Shown piece by piece: positions 12,083 through 20,111 of a DNA stretch of 64,000 nucleotides; position 1 is the stretch's first letter; the number at the start of each line of letters is the position of its first letter. The DNA comes from Diplocarpon mali. Its lineage: Eukaryota; Ascomycota; Leotiomycetes; Helotiales; Drepanopezizaceae. The notes under the pieces are model-generated. The model was not told the origin of the DNA. It was given only the letters and a program-made list of their open reading frames with translations, and did not search any database. The position numbers were made by a program, and so were the translations under genes. The stretch lies in the NCBI GenBank assembly GCA_024741835.1, contig JAENRP010000097.1, positions 3,733-67,732 on the forward strand, read 5' to 3'.

Positions 12083-12625
12083 TCAGGGAATCATCTCCTC
12101 CTCGCTCGTCTCCGTCAGATAATCTCCGCTTTCAGAGCCTGCGTTCCGCTCGTCTGCCATTCGCTCTGCCGTGGAGACTTTACCATTTGCAGCACCGTTA
12201 GACAATTTCTGCCCAGGGGCGGGGTCGAAAGCGCCGTCCAGCTCACTGCTATATCCATTTTCTTCCGGCGCGACCGGTTGCATCTCCTCTTCCAACTTCT
12301 CGTTCCTGGTCCTTTCGCGCTCCAGCCGAGCCGCCTGGGCACTCTTTCCGCGCACTCGGTTGTCGTTGACTCTGCCAAATGCCAGAATCTGCACGACCAC
12401 CATGACAGCTGTGTACGACCAACATAGCTGATCGTCGGCGTGCATGTCGAGAAAGGGCGTGGCGTTGCGCCGAGGACCGATGCTCTCCATGAACTGGTGC
12501 GGAGAGAGCGAAGCAGCGGATGGGGGAGGCATCACATGCGAGATGAAGGTGTTGATGAGGTGGAGGACGAAGGCAGGGTTGAGGAGGATCGCGGGGAGGA
12601 GGTAGTTCGCGGTGATGGTTGGCAT
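12083..12625 (-). CDS. Hypothetical small membrane protein, 180 aa
   Basis: A single open frame starts at the ATG at 12625 (MPTITANYLLPAILL) and ends at TGA 12083-12085. Two hydrophobic segments are visible: residues about 8-30 (LLPAILLNPAFVLHLINTFI) and about 67-85 (WSYTAVMVVVQILAFGRV). After them comes a charged cytosolic-type tail (RLERERTRNEKLEEEM) ending in an acidic stretch (YLTETSEEEMIP). I cannot name the family; the layout suggests a small ER or mitochondrial membrane protein. The open frame extends upstream through the run of Ns, but the residues before this ATG look like 5' UTR. Because the gap is only 60 bp upstream, a missing first exon cannot be excluded. Confidence 0.6.
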   Translation of the reverse strand: MPTITANYLLPAILLNPAFVLHLINTFISHVMPPPSAASLSPHQFMESIGPRRNATPFLDMHADDQLCWSYTAVMVVVQILAFGRVNDNRVRGKSAQAARLERERTRNEKLEEEMQPVAPEENGYSSELDGAFDPAPGQKLSNGAANGKVSTAERMADERNAGSESGDYLTETSEEEMIP

Positions 12626-12684
12626 CTTGGAGGTATGATGGCTTCTGGTCGGCCTCGTCAGCGGGATCGTTCGAGATCTTGTTG

Positions 12685-12757
12685 NNNNNNNNNNNNNNNN
12701 NNNNNNNNNNNNNNNNNNNNNNNNNNNNNNNNNNNNNNNNNNNNNNNNNNNNNNNNN
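12685..12757. other. Assembly gap (73 Ns)
   Basis: Unresolved bases 12685-12757, so the window comes from a scaffolded draft assembly. The gap lies just upstream of the small membrane protein gene, and its true length is unknown. Confidence 0.99.
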
Positions 12758-13147
12758 CGCACGATTTATGACAGCCTCCGCCACCACTCCTTCGAGCACT
12801 GAGCTGTCCCGTACTGGCTCGTAGCAAGGCTTGAGACTGCGCAGTTCCTCGGGCGAACTGGGGCAACTGAAGGGTGACCGGATTCGACTGTAGTGTTCTG
12901 GGCAATTGCGATGCGCCGAAGGTGTTGTGCGGAGGGGCAGCAGCAAAAGCAAGCGGACGCACCAGCGCAGGAATGCAGATTGTTTTGGGAGCGTCGCAAG
13001 TGGTAGAGGGTTGAAGGTTAAGGGTTGTCTATCGCTGCTTCATAGGTAGACGACGAAGAGCCGGGGCTGCAGGTCGCACGGAGAGGAGAGGGAATCGTGA
13101 GTCTGAGGTTTGGGTGTGCAATGGTGCCTTGTTGGAAGGGGGGCGAT

Positions 13148-13208
13148 GGTGGATGTGGATGTGGATGTGGATGTGGATGTGGATGTCAAGGTCAAGGTCA
13201 AGGTCAAT
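13148..13208. repeat. Hexanucleotide tandem repeats (GTGGAT)n then (CAAGGT)n
   Basis: About six copies of GTGGAT run directly into about four copies of CAAGGT. On the opposite strand these read as long His-Ile or Leu-Thr runs, which is an artefact of the repeat. Confidence 0.85.
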
Positions 13209-13419
13209 GTTGATATTTGGAAATCCAACTTCCAACCCTCGACCTGAGCAGGCAGACCAGGGACAATGACGCACCTCCAGCTCCGTCTCCCTGACATCTG
13301 GCCGGCACGACGAATCGGCTGCGCTCTGGTCTGAATAGCTTCACATTACAAGTACTCTCCCACATGCCCGGAGGGACAATTGCACATCCATCCCTTCGCA
13401 TTCCATCTCCTGCTTCCCA

Positions 13420-13456
13420 TTTCCCAGTTCCCAAGTTCCCAAGTTCCCAAGTTCCA
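13420..13456. repeat. Short tandem repeat, TTCCCAAG unit
   Basis: Four near-identical copies of an 8-bp unit (TTCCCAAG and variants) lie about 380 bp upstream of the BOS1 start. Confidence 0.7.
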
Positions 13457-13836
13457 GGGTCTTCTGCCTCAGGCTCTTTCGTCCTGACAACGGTGACGTC
13501 GGTGTCGGTCGAATGTATCGCCGTGGTCCCCGCCACACGCGCCACATCCCCCCTCCCCGTCCGACACACCCGCCACACGCCTCAGCCACACCCCAGGAGA
13601 CACGTTGAAGGCAAAACGCCAGGCACGGCGCCCCGCAAGGATTTCTCTCTTCGATCCTCCGTATCTCAGGTCACTGGTTGTGTAGCCCTCGGAAACACCA
13701 CCGTCGCCAACTACAGAGAGCTCGCAGAGTTGACATCTACCGGAAGGGCTACAACCCCGACTCACTCTCCCCCAGCACATCTGCCACGGCATCGCATCGT
13801 CGCGGCGGAGGCTCTGAGGGTGCTTCCTCGCTCAGG

Positions 13837-14624
13837 ATGGTATGCAACGCCCAAACTTCACCTCAACCCAATTAACCAGGCCCCAGAATACCCTCTTCAA
13901 TACCGCGCTGAAACAGTCCACCTCGCTCAAGCGCGACCTCTCCTCGCCCTCGAATGGCCAGCCGCTCTCGCCATCCTTCCTCGGCCAGATCTCCGCCTCA
14001 TTAACGTCTTTCTCGCGAACCCTCGATTCCTACGCCGATCTCCTCAAGACGGAGCTCAATCCCTCCAAGAAGGAGAAGGCAGAAGAACGACTGCGCTCCT
14101 TTCGAGCCGAACTGCAGTCTTTCCGCGCCGAGTTCAAGGAGCTGAAGCTACAGAATGAGGATGTACAGAGTCGTGTCAACAGGCAGGAGTTGCTCGGACG
14201 GAGGCCGCATCATACCGCCACTCCTGACAATCCGTACTCCAGCGCGTCCATCTCCGCAAACCCGAGCGCATCCTCACCGTGGGCGCCCGTGAACGGCAGT
14301 GGGCAGAGCACTCTCGGCCTGCAATCCGGAGACCCCGCGCGCGAGGACCATGCTCTGCGGGAACAGAACTTCTTCGCCAACACCCACACGGCGCTCGACG
14401 AGTATCTGGCACGGGGCCAGGCCGTGCTGGGGGATCTGGGACAGCAGCGGGAGATTCTGAAGGGGACGCAGAAGAGACTCTACAGCGTGGCGAATACGCT
14501 CGGTGTCAGCGGCGATACGATCCGGATGATCGAGCGGAGGGCGAAGCAGGACAAGTGGATCTTTTACGCGGGTGCGGTAACCTTTTTCGGGTTCTGCTAT
14601 CTGGTATTGTGGTACTTGCGGTAA
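13837..14624 (+). CDS. BOS1: Bos1-like Golgi/ER SNARE
   Basis: Qb-SNARE for fusion of ER-derived vesicles with the early Golgi. The protein ends in a coiled SNARE helix and a C-terminal membrane anchor (IFYAGAVTFFGFCYLVLWYL). Visible family signatures are LLGRRPHHTATPDNPY, ALREQNFFANTHTALDEYL, GDLGQQREILKGTQKRLYS and GVSGDTIRMIERRAKQDKW. The open frame itself begins MQRPNF. However, an ATG at 13837-13839 is followed at once by a GTATGC donor, and an acceptor at 13885-13886 leads into NTLFNTALKQSTSLKR. That gives the expected M-N-x-LFNxAL start, 246 aa. I therefore propose that the first coding exon is the start codon alone, with a 47-bp intron at 13840-13886. The alternative unspliced start adds a short odd leader. 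Confidence 0.88.
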
Positions 14625-14905
14625 ATCTCGGCGGGAAGATGCAGGATCCGACGAGAAAGCCGGCAGACTAGGGCGTGTGGGTATACTTGGAACTGCGCGT
14701 TACAGCGAGGAGTTGGGCGTTTCTGGCTTGGTAAGACTCGCTGCGTTTGCCTCGCACCAAGGAGCGTATCTTGGACGAAGTCTAGTGTTGTGGAATACGC
14801 CATCTCCATTTTCCATCTACTCTTATCATACAATCACCCCCGGAGTCTTGATCGGATCTCACTCGTGCACAACTCGCGCCGTACCCCGGCTCGATCACCC
14901 CGACT

Positions 14906-15813
14906 CTACCTTTTCTCCTCCTTCTCTTGCTCCTCCTCTTGCTCTTCTTGCTTCTCCTCTTGCTTCTTCCCTTCCTTCTCTTGCTCCTCCTCTTGCTTCT
15001 CTTGCTGCTCTTCTTGCTGCTCCTCTTGCTTCTTCCCCTCCTTCTCTTGCTTCTCTTGCTGCTCCTTTTGCTTCTTCCCCTCCTTCTCTTGCTTCTCTTG
15101 CTGTTCTTCTTGCTGCTCTACCTTCTCCTCTTGCTTCTCTTGCTCCTCCTCTTGCTTCTCTTGCTCCTCCTCTTGCTGCTCTTCTTGCTGCTCGCCTTGC
15201 TTCTCTACCTTCTCCTCTTGCTTCTCTTGCTCCTCCTCTTGCTTCTCTTCTTGCTTCTTCCCCTCCTTCTCTACCTTCTCTTCTTGCTTCTCCTCCTCCT
15301 TCTCTACCTTCTCCCTCTCTTCCTCCTCCCACTTCTTCTTCTCCGCCTCCCTCTCCTTCTCCTCCTCCTCCCACTCCTCCTTCTCCTCCTCCTCCCACTT
15401 CTCCAGGGGCCTGCTAATGCTGTGGTCGAATGCGCTGCCGGTGCTGAGCATCTTCATCTCCCTCTCCTTCTCCTCACTCATCAGCTCTAGGGGCTTGCTA
15501 ATACTGGCACCGGGCATCCCAGTGATATGTGCATGGACTTTATCACTACAAGAGCATTCCTCGCCGTAACGATCATCGGTGCAAAATGTGTTGTGGCAGG
15601 ATAACACAGGCGATTCGTCCTCATGGGCGCAAACGAGTGGGCGAACGCAGACACCGGGGGTCAAATCGCGCTGCGGGGGTGTTAGTCGGGGAAGTCAGGA
15701 GCAGAGAGAAGATTGGAAAGAAGGACGGAACTTACCCTGACAAGTTCGTGAGGCATGGCTGCTGTCACGACGACAAGCGCCGCTACGGTTGAAACGAGCG
15801 TTGGGTAGTGCAT
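14906..15813 (-). CDS. Small secreted six-cysteine protein with long Glu/Lys/Gln-rich tail (SSP1)
   Basis: Exon 1 at 15813-15736 encodes a 26-residue leader (MHYPTLVSTVAALVVVTAAM...). A 65-bp intron (15735-15671) follows in phase 0, and exon 2 runs 15670-14906, giving 280 aa. After likely cleavage near TAA-MPHE, a head of about 50 residues has six cysteines spaced C-x5-C-x10-C-x4-C-x8-C-x-C, including HEDESP. From about residue 100 to the end, roughly 180 residues are almost only E, K and Q (for example EKQEEKVEKQGEQQEEQQ). They are encoded by an imperfect repeat of TTGCTNCTC-type units on the plus strand. No known domain was recognised. The head is paralogous to SSP2 at 18150-18469. Size, secretion and cysteine pattern are effector-like, which is inference. 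The tail length may vary between strains because its DNA is repetitive. Confidence 0.75.
14925..15400. repeat. Pyrimidine-rich imperfect tandem repeat inside SSP1
   Basis: About 475 bp of CTT/CTC/TTG triplet-based repeats (larger units such as TTGCTCCTCCTCTTGCTTC) form the coding DNA of the SSP1 tail. Plus-strand open frames here read as poly-Leu, poly-Ser or poly-Pro and are shadows. Confidence 0.9.
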
Positions 15814-15992
15814 GATGTATCGAGGTTGGGAGGCCTGTCGAGTCTGTTAAAAGGATGTTCTATCACTGTAGCTTCGAAATTTCAGTTTCAGAGGGGGTCT
15901 TCTTGGATTGGGTGGAGCGTTTGCTCGAGGTTATGCGTGTGTATGCGTGCGTGCGTGTGTGTGTGTGTGTAGGAGAGGCCTCCAACCGGACA

Positions 15993-16095
15993 GCCAGCTC
16001 CCTTTATCTCTCCGGGTCGGAGCAAAGTGAGGCTTGTCGCTGGCAGGACACGCAAGCTGGTGAGAGCGTCGTCCTGAATTATTTTTGCCTCGCAG
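15993..16095 (-). promoter_or_regulatory. Conserved promoter blocks of SSP1
   Basis: On the coding strand the core block at 16016-15993 reads CCCGGAGAGATAAAGGGAGC and includes a TATA-like ATAAA. It lies about 180 bp upstream of the SSP1 start. A second block at 16065-16095 (plus strand CCTGAATTATTTTTGCCTCG) is also shared. Both recur upstream of SSP2, so they are either recently duplicated or conserved regulatory DNA. A GT-rich microsatellite (15935-15972) lies between the core block and the ATG. Confidence 0.6.
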
Positions 16096-16369
16096 CCAGC
16101 AGGGGGATTTTTTCCAAATGTAGCCCTGCGCACTCCGCCGGCAGGGGAGGGAGCTGGGCGGCGGTCGAGTCTCGCCATCCCAGCGGCGCGAGGGGCCTGG
16201 CAGGCCAGATCCCGCAGAGCGAACGAGCCACGGCGGAGTCCCGATTGCCAGGATCGGGGCCGGTGCCATCTAAAATAAGGTTATGCCCGGGGGGAACAGC
16301 TTGGACGCGGCGCAGGATGGCGTCGTATCCCATGGCCAGACCGGTTGACGTCGAGCGCCGGCGCTGCGT

Positions 16370-17610
16370 GGTGCAGTCTTGTAGAGGATGCTTTTTCGTG
16401 TGATTTGCTATGATAGGACGTAAGCGTTGGAGAGGATGCTTTGTCGTGTGATTTGCTATGATGAGATTGAAGCGTTGGAGAGGACGCTTTTTCATGTGAT
16501 TTGCTAGGATAAGATGTTGCAGGAACGCATATCACATGTGTGTCATATGATTTGTCACATGACATGTCACACATATGATATGTCATATGACTTGCTATAT
16601 GACTTAGTGGCCGTGCTAAGAAGGTACTTACCTTAAATAGCTCTTAGTTAGAGAGCTCTCTTGGATCTTAAGACATCCAACATCGTTGCTTGCACCTCAT
16701 ACTTTCTCGTGCCCTCTTCTAATTTACTATTACGTTTACTATCAGAGAACCTCCTTACAACATAAGATTTAGGCGTTGTGGAGAGACTATTCCTTTGTTA
16801 TTTGATATTATAAAATTTAAGCATTATAAAAATACTATGCCTTTTTTTATTTGCTGTCATAAGATTGAAGGATTATAAAGATACTATGCCTTCTATTACT
16901 TGCTGTCATGAGAATGTCGTGCTTGAAAATAAGGATCTCTCTTAGTAGTAGATAGAAGCTTATCAATTCTAATCTGGCTATAGATCTAAGCTCCTTATAT
17001 AGGATTGCTCCTTGGCCACTTCAGGGGCTGGTTACATAAGTCAGTTCTTAGAGCCTTAGGCTCCTCGTGGCGGAATAAAGATTCAAGTATTACAAAGATA
17101 CTATGCCTTCTTTTATTTGCTGTCACAAGATTGAAGTATTACAAAGATACTATTCCTTCTTTGGATTACTACTATAAGATGCAAGTATTACAAAGATACT
17201 ATTCCTTCTTTGGTTTACTACTCTAAGATGCAAGTATTGTAAAGATACTACTCCTTCTTTGGTTTACTACTCTAAGATGCAAGTATTGTAAGGATACTAC
17301 TCCTTCTTTGGTTTACTACTCTAAGATGCAAGTATTGTAAAGATACTACTCCTTCTTTGGTTTACTACTCTAAGATGCAAGTATTGTAAGGATACTACTC
17401 CTTCTTTGGCTTACTACTCTAAGATGCAAGTATTGTAAAGAATACTTTTTCGTATTTCTATTTGCCATTATAAGACTCAAGTGTGGTAGAGTTCCTCTTC
17501 CCTGTTTTATTTACTACTATAAGATTCAAGTAGCATAGAGAATACTATTGCCTTTCCCATCTGTATAACAAGACTCAAGCATCGTAAACATACTTTCCCC
17601 TCCCATCCGC
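16370..17610. repeat. Decayed minisatellite array, unit about 49 bp
   Basis: The best-preserved copies lie at 17175-17440 and repeat every 49 bp (unit beginning TAAGATGCAAGTATTGTAAA and ending TTTGGTTTACTACTC). More divergent copies extend left to about 16760 (ATTATAAAGATACTATGCC). A related set at 16376-16515 shares the order GTTGGAGAGGATGC ... GATTTGCTATGATGAG. Right-hand copies fade by about 17610. Divergence is mostly transitions, and the array is AT-rich. Confidence 0.85.
16526..16756 (-). repeat. Dispersed repeat R3, copy 1
   Basis: The reverse complement of this region aligns with 33735-33905. Shared strings include CTCTGATAGTAAA, AGAAGAG-GCACGAGAA, GTCTTAAG, AGAGCTCTCTAACTAAGAG and TAAGTCAT. 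Copy 1 additionally carries several CATATG/CACATG palindromes (16526-16595). I see no coding capacity. It is probably part of a larger decayed transposable element. Confidence 0.75.
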
Positions 17611-17886
17611 CATGACACGGTCTCCAGCTCGTGGCATCGTGCAAGTGGCGCATCCGATGCGAGACGGCACGAGTCCAGCCGAGCGGCGAAGAGAGGGCCG
17701 GCGACTGCACGTGACGGTCCGGTACGGGCGTCAGGTTGGTTCGGCGATGCGCCTTCGGGCCGGGGCGGGCGGGCCGCGAGCCGGGATGTTCCGCCGACGG
17801 TGTGGCGTCAGCTGACCCGGCTCCCCTCACGCAAGATCGCAAGGCCAGACCGAGTCGCATCCTCCATCTGCTCCGGCTGTGTACAG

Positions 17887-18073
17887 TGTCGGCATACAAG
17901 TCATATGATCAAAGGTCATATGATCAGTCACATGATAATGGAGGCTTGGCAGCTACTGTATTTACTCTACGCGCTCGGGGAGTAGCTTCGAGGGCAAGCT
18001 TTGATACATGAGTATAATCCAACGTATTCGAGAAGCTCCACTGTGCACACAAGCACCTCAGGTGATACCAACA
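17887..18073 (-). mobile_element. Solo LTR, 187-bp family (L2), copy 1
   Basis: On the minus strand it begins TGTTGGTATCACC and ends CCGACA, 187 bp, the same length as the copy at 56209-56395. The flanking 5-mers on the plus strand are TACAG and TACAC, a target-site duplication with one mismatch. Internal shared strings include CGAATACGTTGGATTATA, CTCGAAGCTACTCC, GCGTAGAGTA and CCAAGCCTC. No internal retrotransposon region is attached, so it is a solo LTR left by recombination. Confidence 0.85.
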
Positions 18074-18149
18074 TACACTCTCCGCCGCCTCCATCTCATC
18101 TGAGTCCTCCGACGCAACGACCCGTTGGCCACGACTCTGTCCCCCCCCT

Positions 18150-18469
18150 TCAAGCGCTAATGCTGGCATCAAACCTTCTGCCGAGGTTGATCAAGTCCTG
18201 TTTATCTTTATCACAAGAGCACCTCATATCCAAGTACGCCTTGGTGCAGTAGGCGTTAAAGCAGGCCCTGGGAGGCGAATCGTCCTCATGAAAGCAACCG
18301 CCGATAGAGGTACAGGTTCCGTAGCCCTCCTCACGCTGTGAAGGGATTAGTCCAGGGAAGACGGAGGAGGAGTCACGTTGCAACTTACCGCGACCAGCAC
18401 GGACGGCATAGCTGACACTGTTGCGACGAGAAGCACTGCAGCGGCCGAGAGGAGCGTGGGGAATTGCAT
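18150..18469 (-). CDS. Small secreted six-cysteine protein (SSP2)
   Basis: Exon 1 at 18469-18389 encodes MQFPTLLSAAAVLLVATVSA followed by MPSVLVA. A 53-bp phase-0 intron (18388-18336) follows, and exon 2 runs 18335-18150, giving 88 aa. The mature protein of about 68 residues has six cysteines spaced C-x5-C-x10-C-x4-C-x8-C-x-C, with FHEDDSP between the second and third. It ends IINLGRR-like (DLINLGRRFDASISA). Leader, intron position and cysteine spacing match SSP1, so the two are paralogues, but SSP2 lacks the E/K/Q tail. I recognise no named family. Likely an extracellular disulfide-stabilised protein; an effector-like role is inference from size and composition. Confidence 0.78.
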
Positions 18470-18561
18470 GGTGCGTCGAGATTTCGGATTCAACAGGCGT
18501 CTTCTTGGAGAGTTTGCTCAAGAGTGTTGGTGTATTGATGCGAGGGGCTTCTCTCCAGAGA

Positions 18562-18786
18562 GCAAGCTCCCTTAATATCTACGGGTCAGCGCAGAGTAGA
18601 TGGTACCAGGCAGGGGGCGCAAGGAGCGAAGACTTGTATCGTGATAGGTATTGGTAGCAGGGCTCAAGGAGACGGAGATTGAAGAATCCGGACCTGAGGA
18701 CCCTGCCAGAAGAGCGTTACTCTCTTTCATTCCGCTAGAAATAAGACGGGGAGACCGTCGCCCCGAATTATTTTTGGTCTTCGCAG
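18562..18786 (-). promoter_or_regulatory. Conserved promoter blocks of SSP2
   Basis: The core block at 18585-18562 reads CCCGTAGATATTAAGGGAGC on the coding strand, differing from the SSP1 block at only a few bases. It lies 93 bp upstream of the start codon. A distal block at 18754-18786 (plus strand CGAATTATTTTTGGTC) matches the SSP1 distal block. Spacing between the blocks is about 120 bp longer than in SSP1. Confidence 0.6.
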
Positions 18787-20111
18787 AGGCCGAGGGTCGC
18801 CATCTCGCCACCGTCTATCCATTCCTCCAGGAGAGAGCTCGCCCGAGGCGAGCATCGCCCCGGGAGCTCCGAGAGAGCGCTGGCTCGCTCGGATCCTGCG
18901 ACTCGTATGGAGGAGCTCGACACTCGTATGATGCGGCTACTAGAGCGACGTAGATTGAATATCCGCAGCAGGATTCCGCCGCATCCATGGCCAGATCAGT
19001 TCTGGCGTAAACCGCCGGCGGACAGAGCGCGACGGGAAGAAACCTTGAGGGGGAGGCGATGCGTGCACTGCAGACTAGAGCGAGGTAGCTTGGCGTCGGA
19101 GGATGTGTGGGTAGATGTACATGTGGATGTGCATATGATATGTGCATATGATATATGCATATGATATATGCATATGATATATGCATATGATATATGCATA
19201 TGATATATGCATATCTATATATGTGTATATGTGTATATATTGACATATATATATACACATATATACCCCTCCCCCGTCACGGCCCGCTCGGGCTCGTCCA
19301 TGCCCGGTGCCGAGCTCCTGCCGAGGGGGGCGCGGATCTTGCGGTGCCGTTCGGCTGCCGTCGCCCTCCTGGCCGCTTTTCCCAGCACGCGGCGGTGTTG
19401 CGACGCGGAGAGGTATAAATCACGTGCTGGGCCCTCGATCGCGGGTGCACGTGCTCCCAGCTCAGATCCGGTGCCCGGCGCTCGCCGTCACCTGACTCGG
19501 GCGCGGGGGAGGCGAGACGACGATGCTGCTGCTGGGACGAAGGGACGACAAGCAGCTCGACCCAGAGAACATATGGCTGGCTTGGCGTGGGGTAGTGGGC
19601 AGAGGCCTCAGGCAGAAGCCACGACGCATATATATTTCTTTCCACGGTCCACATTCCTCGAGAAACATACACCCTGGCTGCATACAGACAACCACCGTCC
19701 TGCGATCCCCTTTTTCTCCCAGCCGACTTTGGCGATGCGTGATGCGTCCCCCCGCCGACCCACCGCCCAGGTCGGTGGAGCAGAGGCCTCTCGGCGGGAA
19801 CATGCGTCGAAGCCAAGTCATCCGATCAGGTGACCGTGTTCGAGCGCACCCACGCACCGTCACCCACCCTGGTTGCGGGCGGTCATGAATCTTCGCCATC
19901 GGGCCAGGAGAAATCTGGAATCCCGCGTCGCTCACCGCGCTCGGTTGGAGACAGCTTTTTCGTAACTTCATTTCACTATATCTTTGCCTCGCTCTAAGAA
20001 AACACGAGATAATATATAGATGCATTCCGCATGGGGCGTCGGGGGAAGCGAGCCGCCCATGCGCCCTCACCTTCAGTCTCCCCCCGCGAGAGAATACTCT
20101 GCATCTGACCC
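18787..20111. other. Intergenic, microsatellite and GC-rich DNA
   Basis: Contains the ATATGC microsatellite (19124-19265). Beyond it is GC-rich DNA with a TATAAA immediately before CACGTG near 19411-19423. Open frames on both strands overlap and look like chance. No gene is supported between SSP2 and RAD4. Confidence 0.4.
19124..19265. repeat. Microsatellite, CATATGATATATG-type units
   Basis: About six tandem copies of a 14-bp unit (ATATGATATATGCA) are followed by TATATGTG and ATATACAC runs. The sequence is largely palindromic. Confidence 0.9.

Larger units (their letters stand above)
12758..13836. other. Intergenic with simple repeats, promoter side of BOS1
   Basis: This 1.1 kb lies between divergently transcribed genes. 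It contains hexamer tandem repeats and a TTCCCAAG repeat listed separately. The frames open here have no protein-like motifs. Confidence 0.4.
15814..18149. other. Repeat-rich spacer between the two secreted-protein genes
   Basis: This 2.3 kb holds the SSP1 promoter, a dispersed repeat rich in CATATG palindromes, a long decayed tandem array and a solo LTR, listed individually. Base composition turns strongly AT-rich between 16.5 and 17.6 kb. No further gene is supported. Confidence 0.7.

Noticed and set aside
12083..12952. Extending the small membrane protein upstream through the N gap
   Set aside because: The extension crosses unknown sequence and reads unlike protein on the far side; the ATG at 12625 directly precedes the first membrane segment.
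14677..15490. Long plus-strand frames reading poly-Leu, poly-Ser or poly-Pro
   Set aside because: They are shadows of the minus-strand Glu/Lys/Gln repeat of SSP1, which has the signal peptide, the intron and a paralogue.
16370..17610. Regularly spaced repeats resembling a CRISPR array
   Set aside because: The whole 49-bp unit repeats with no unique spacers, and the organism is a fungus; this is a minisatellite.
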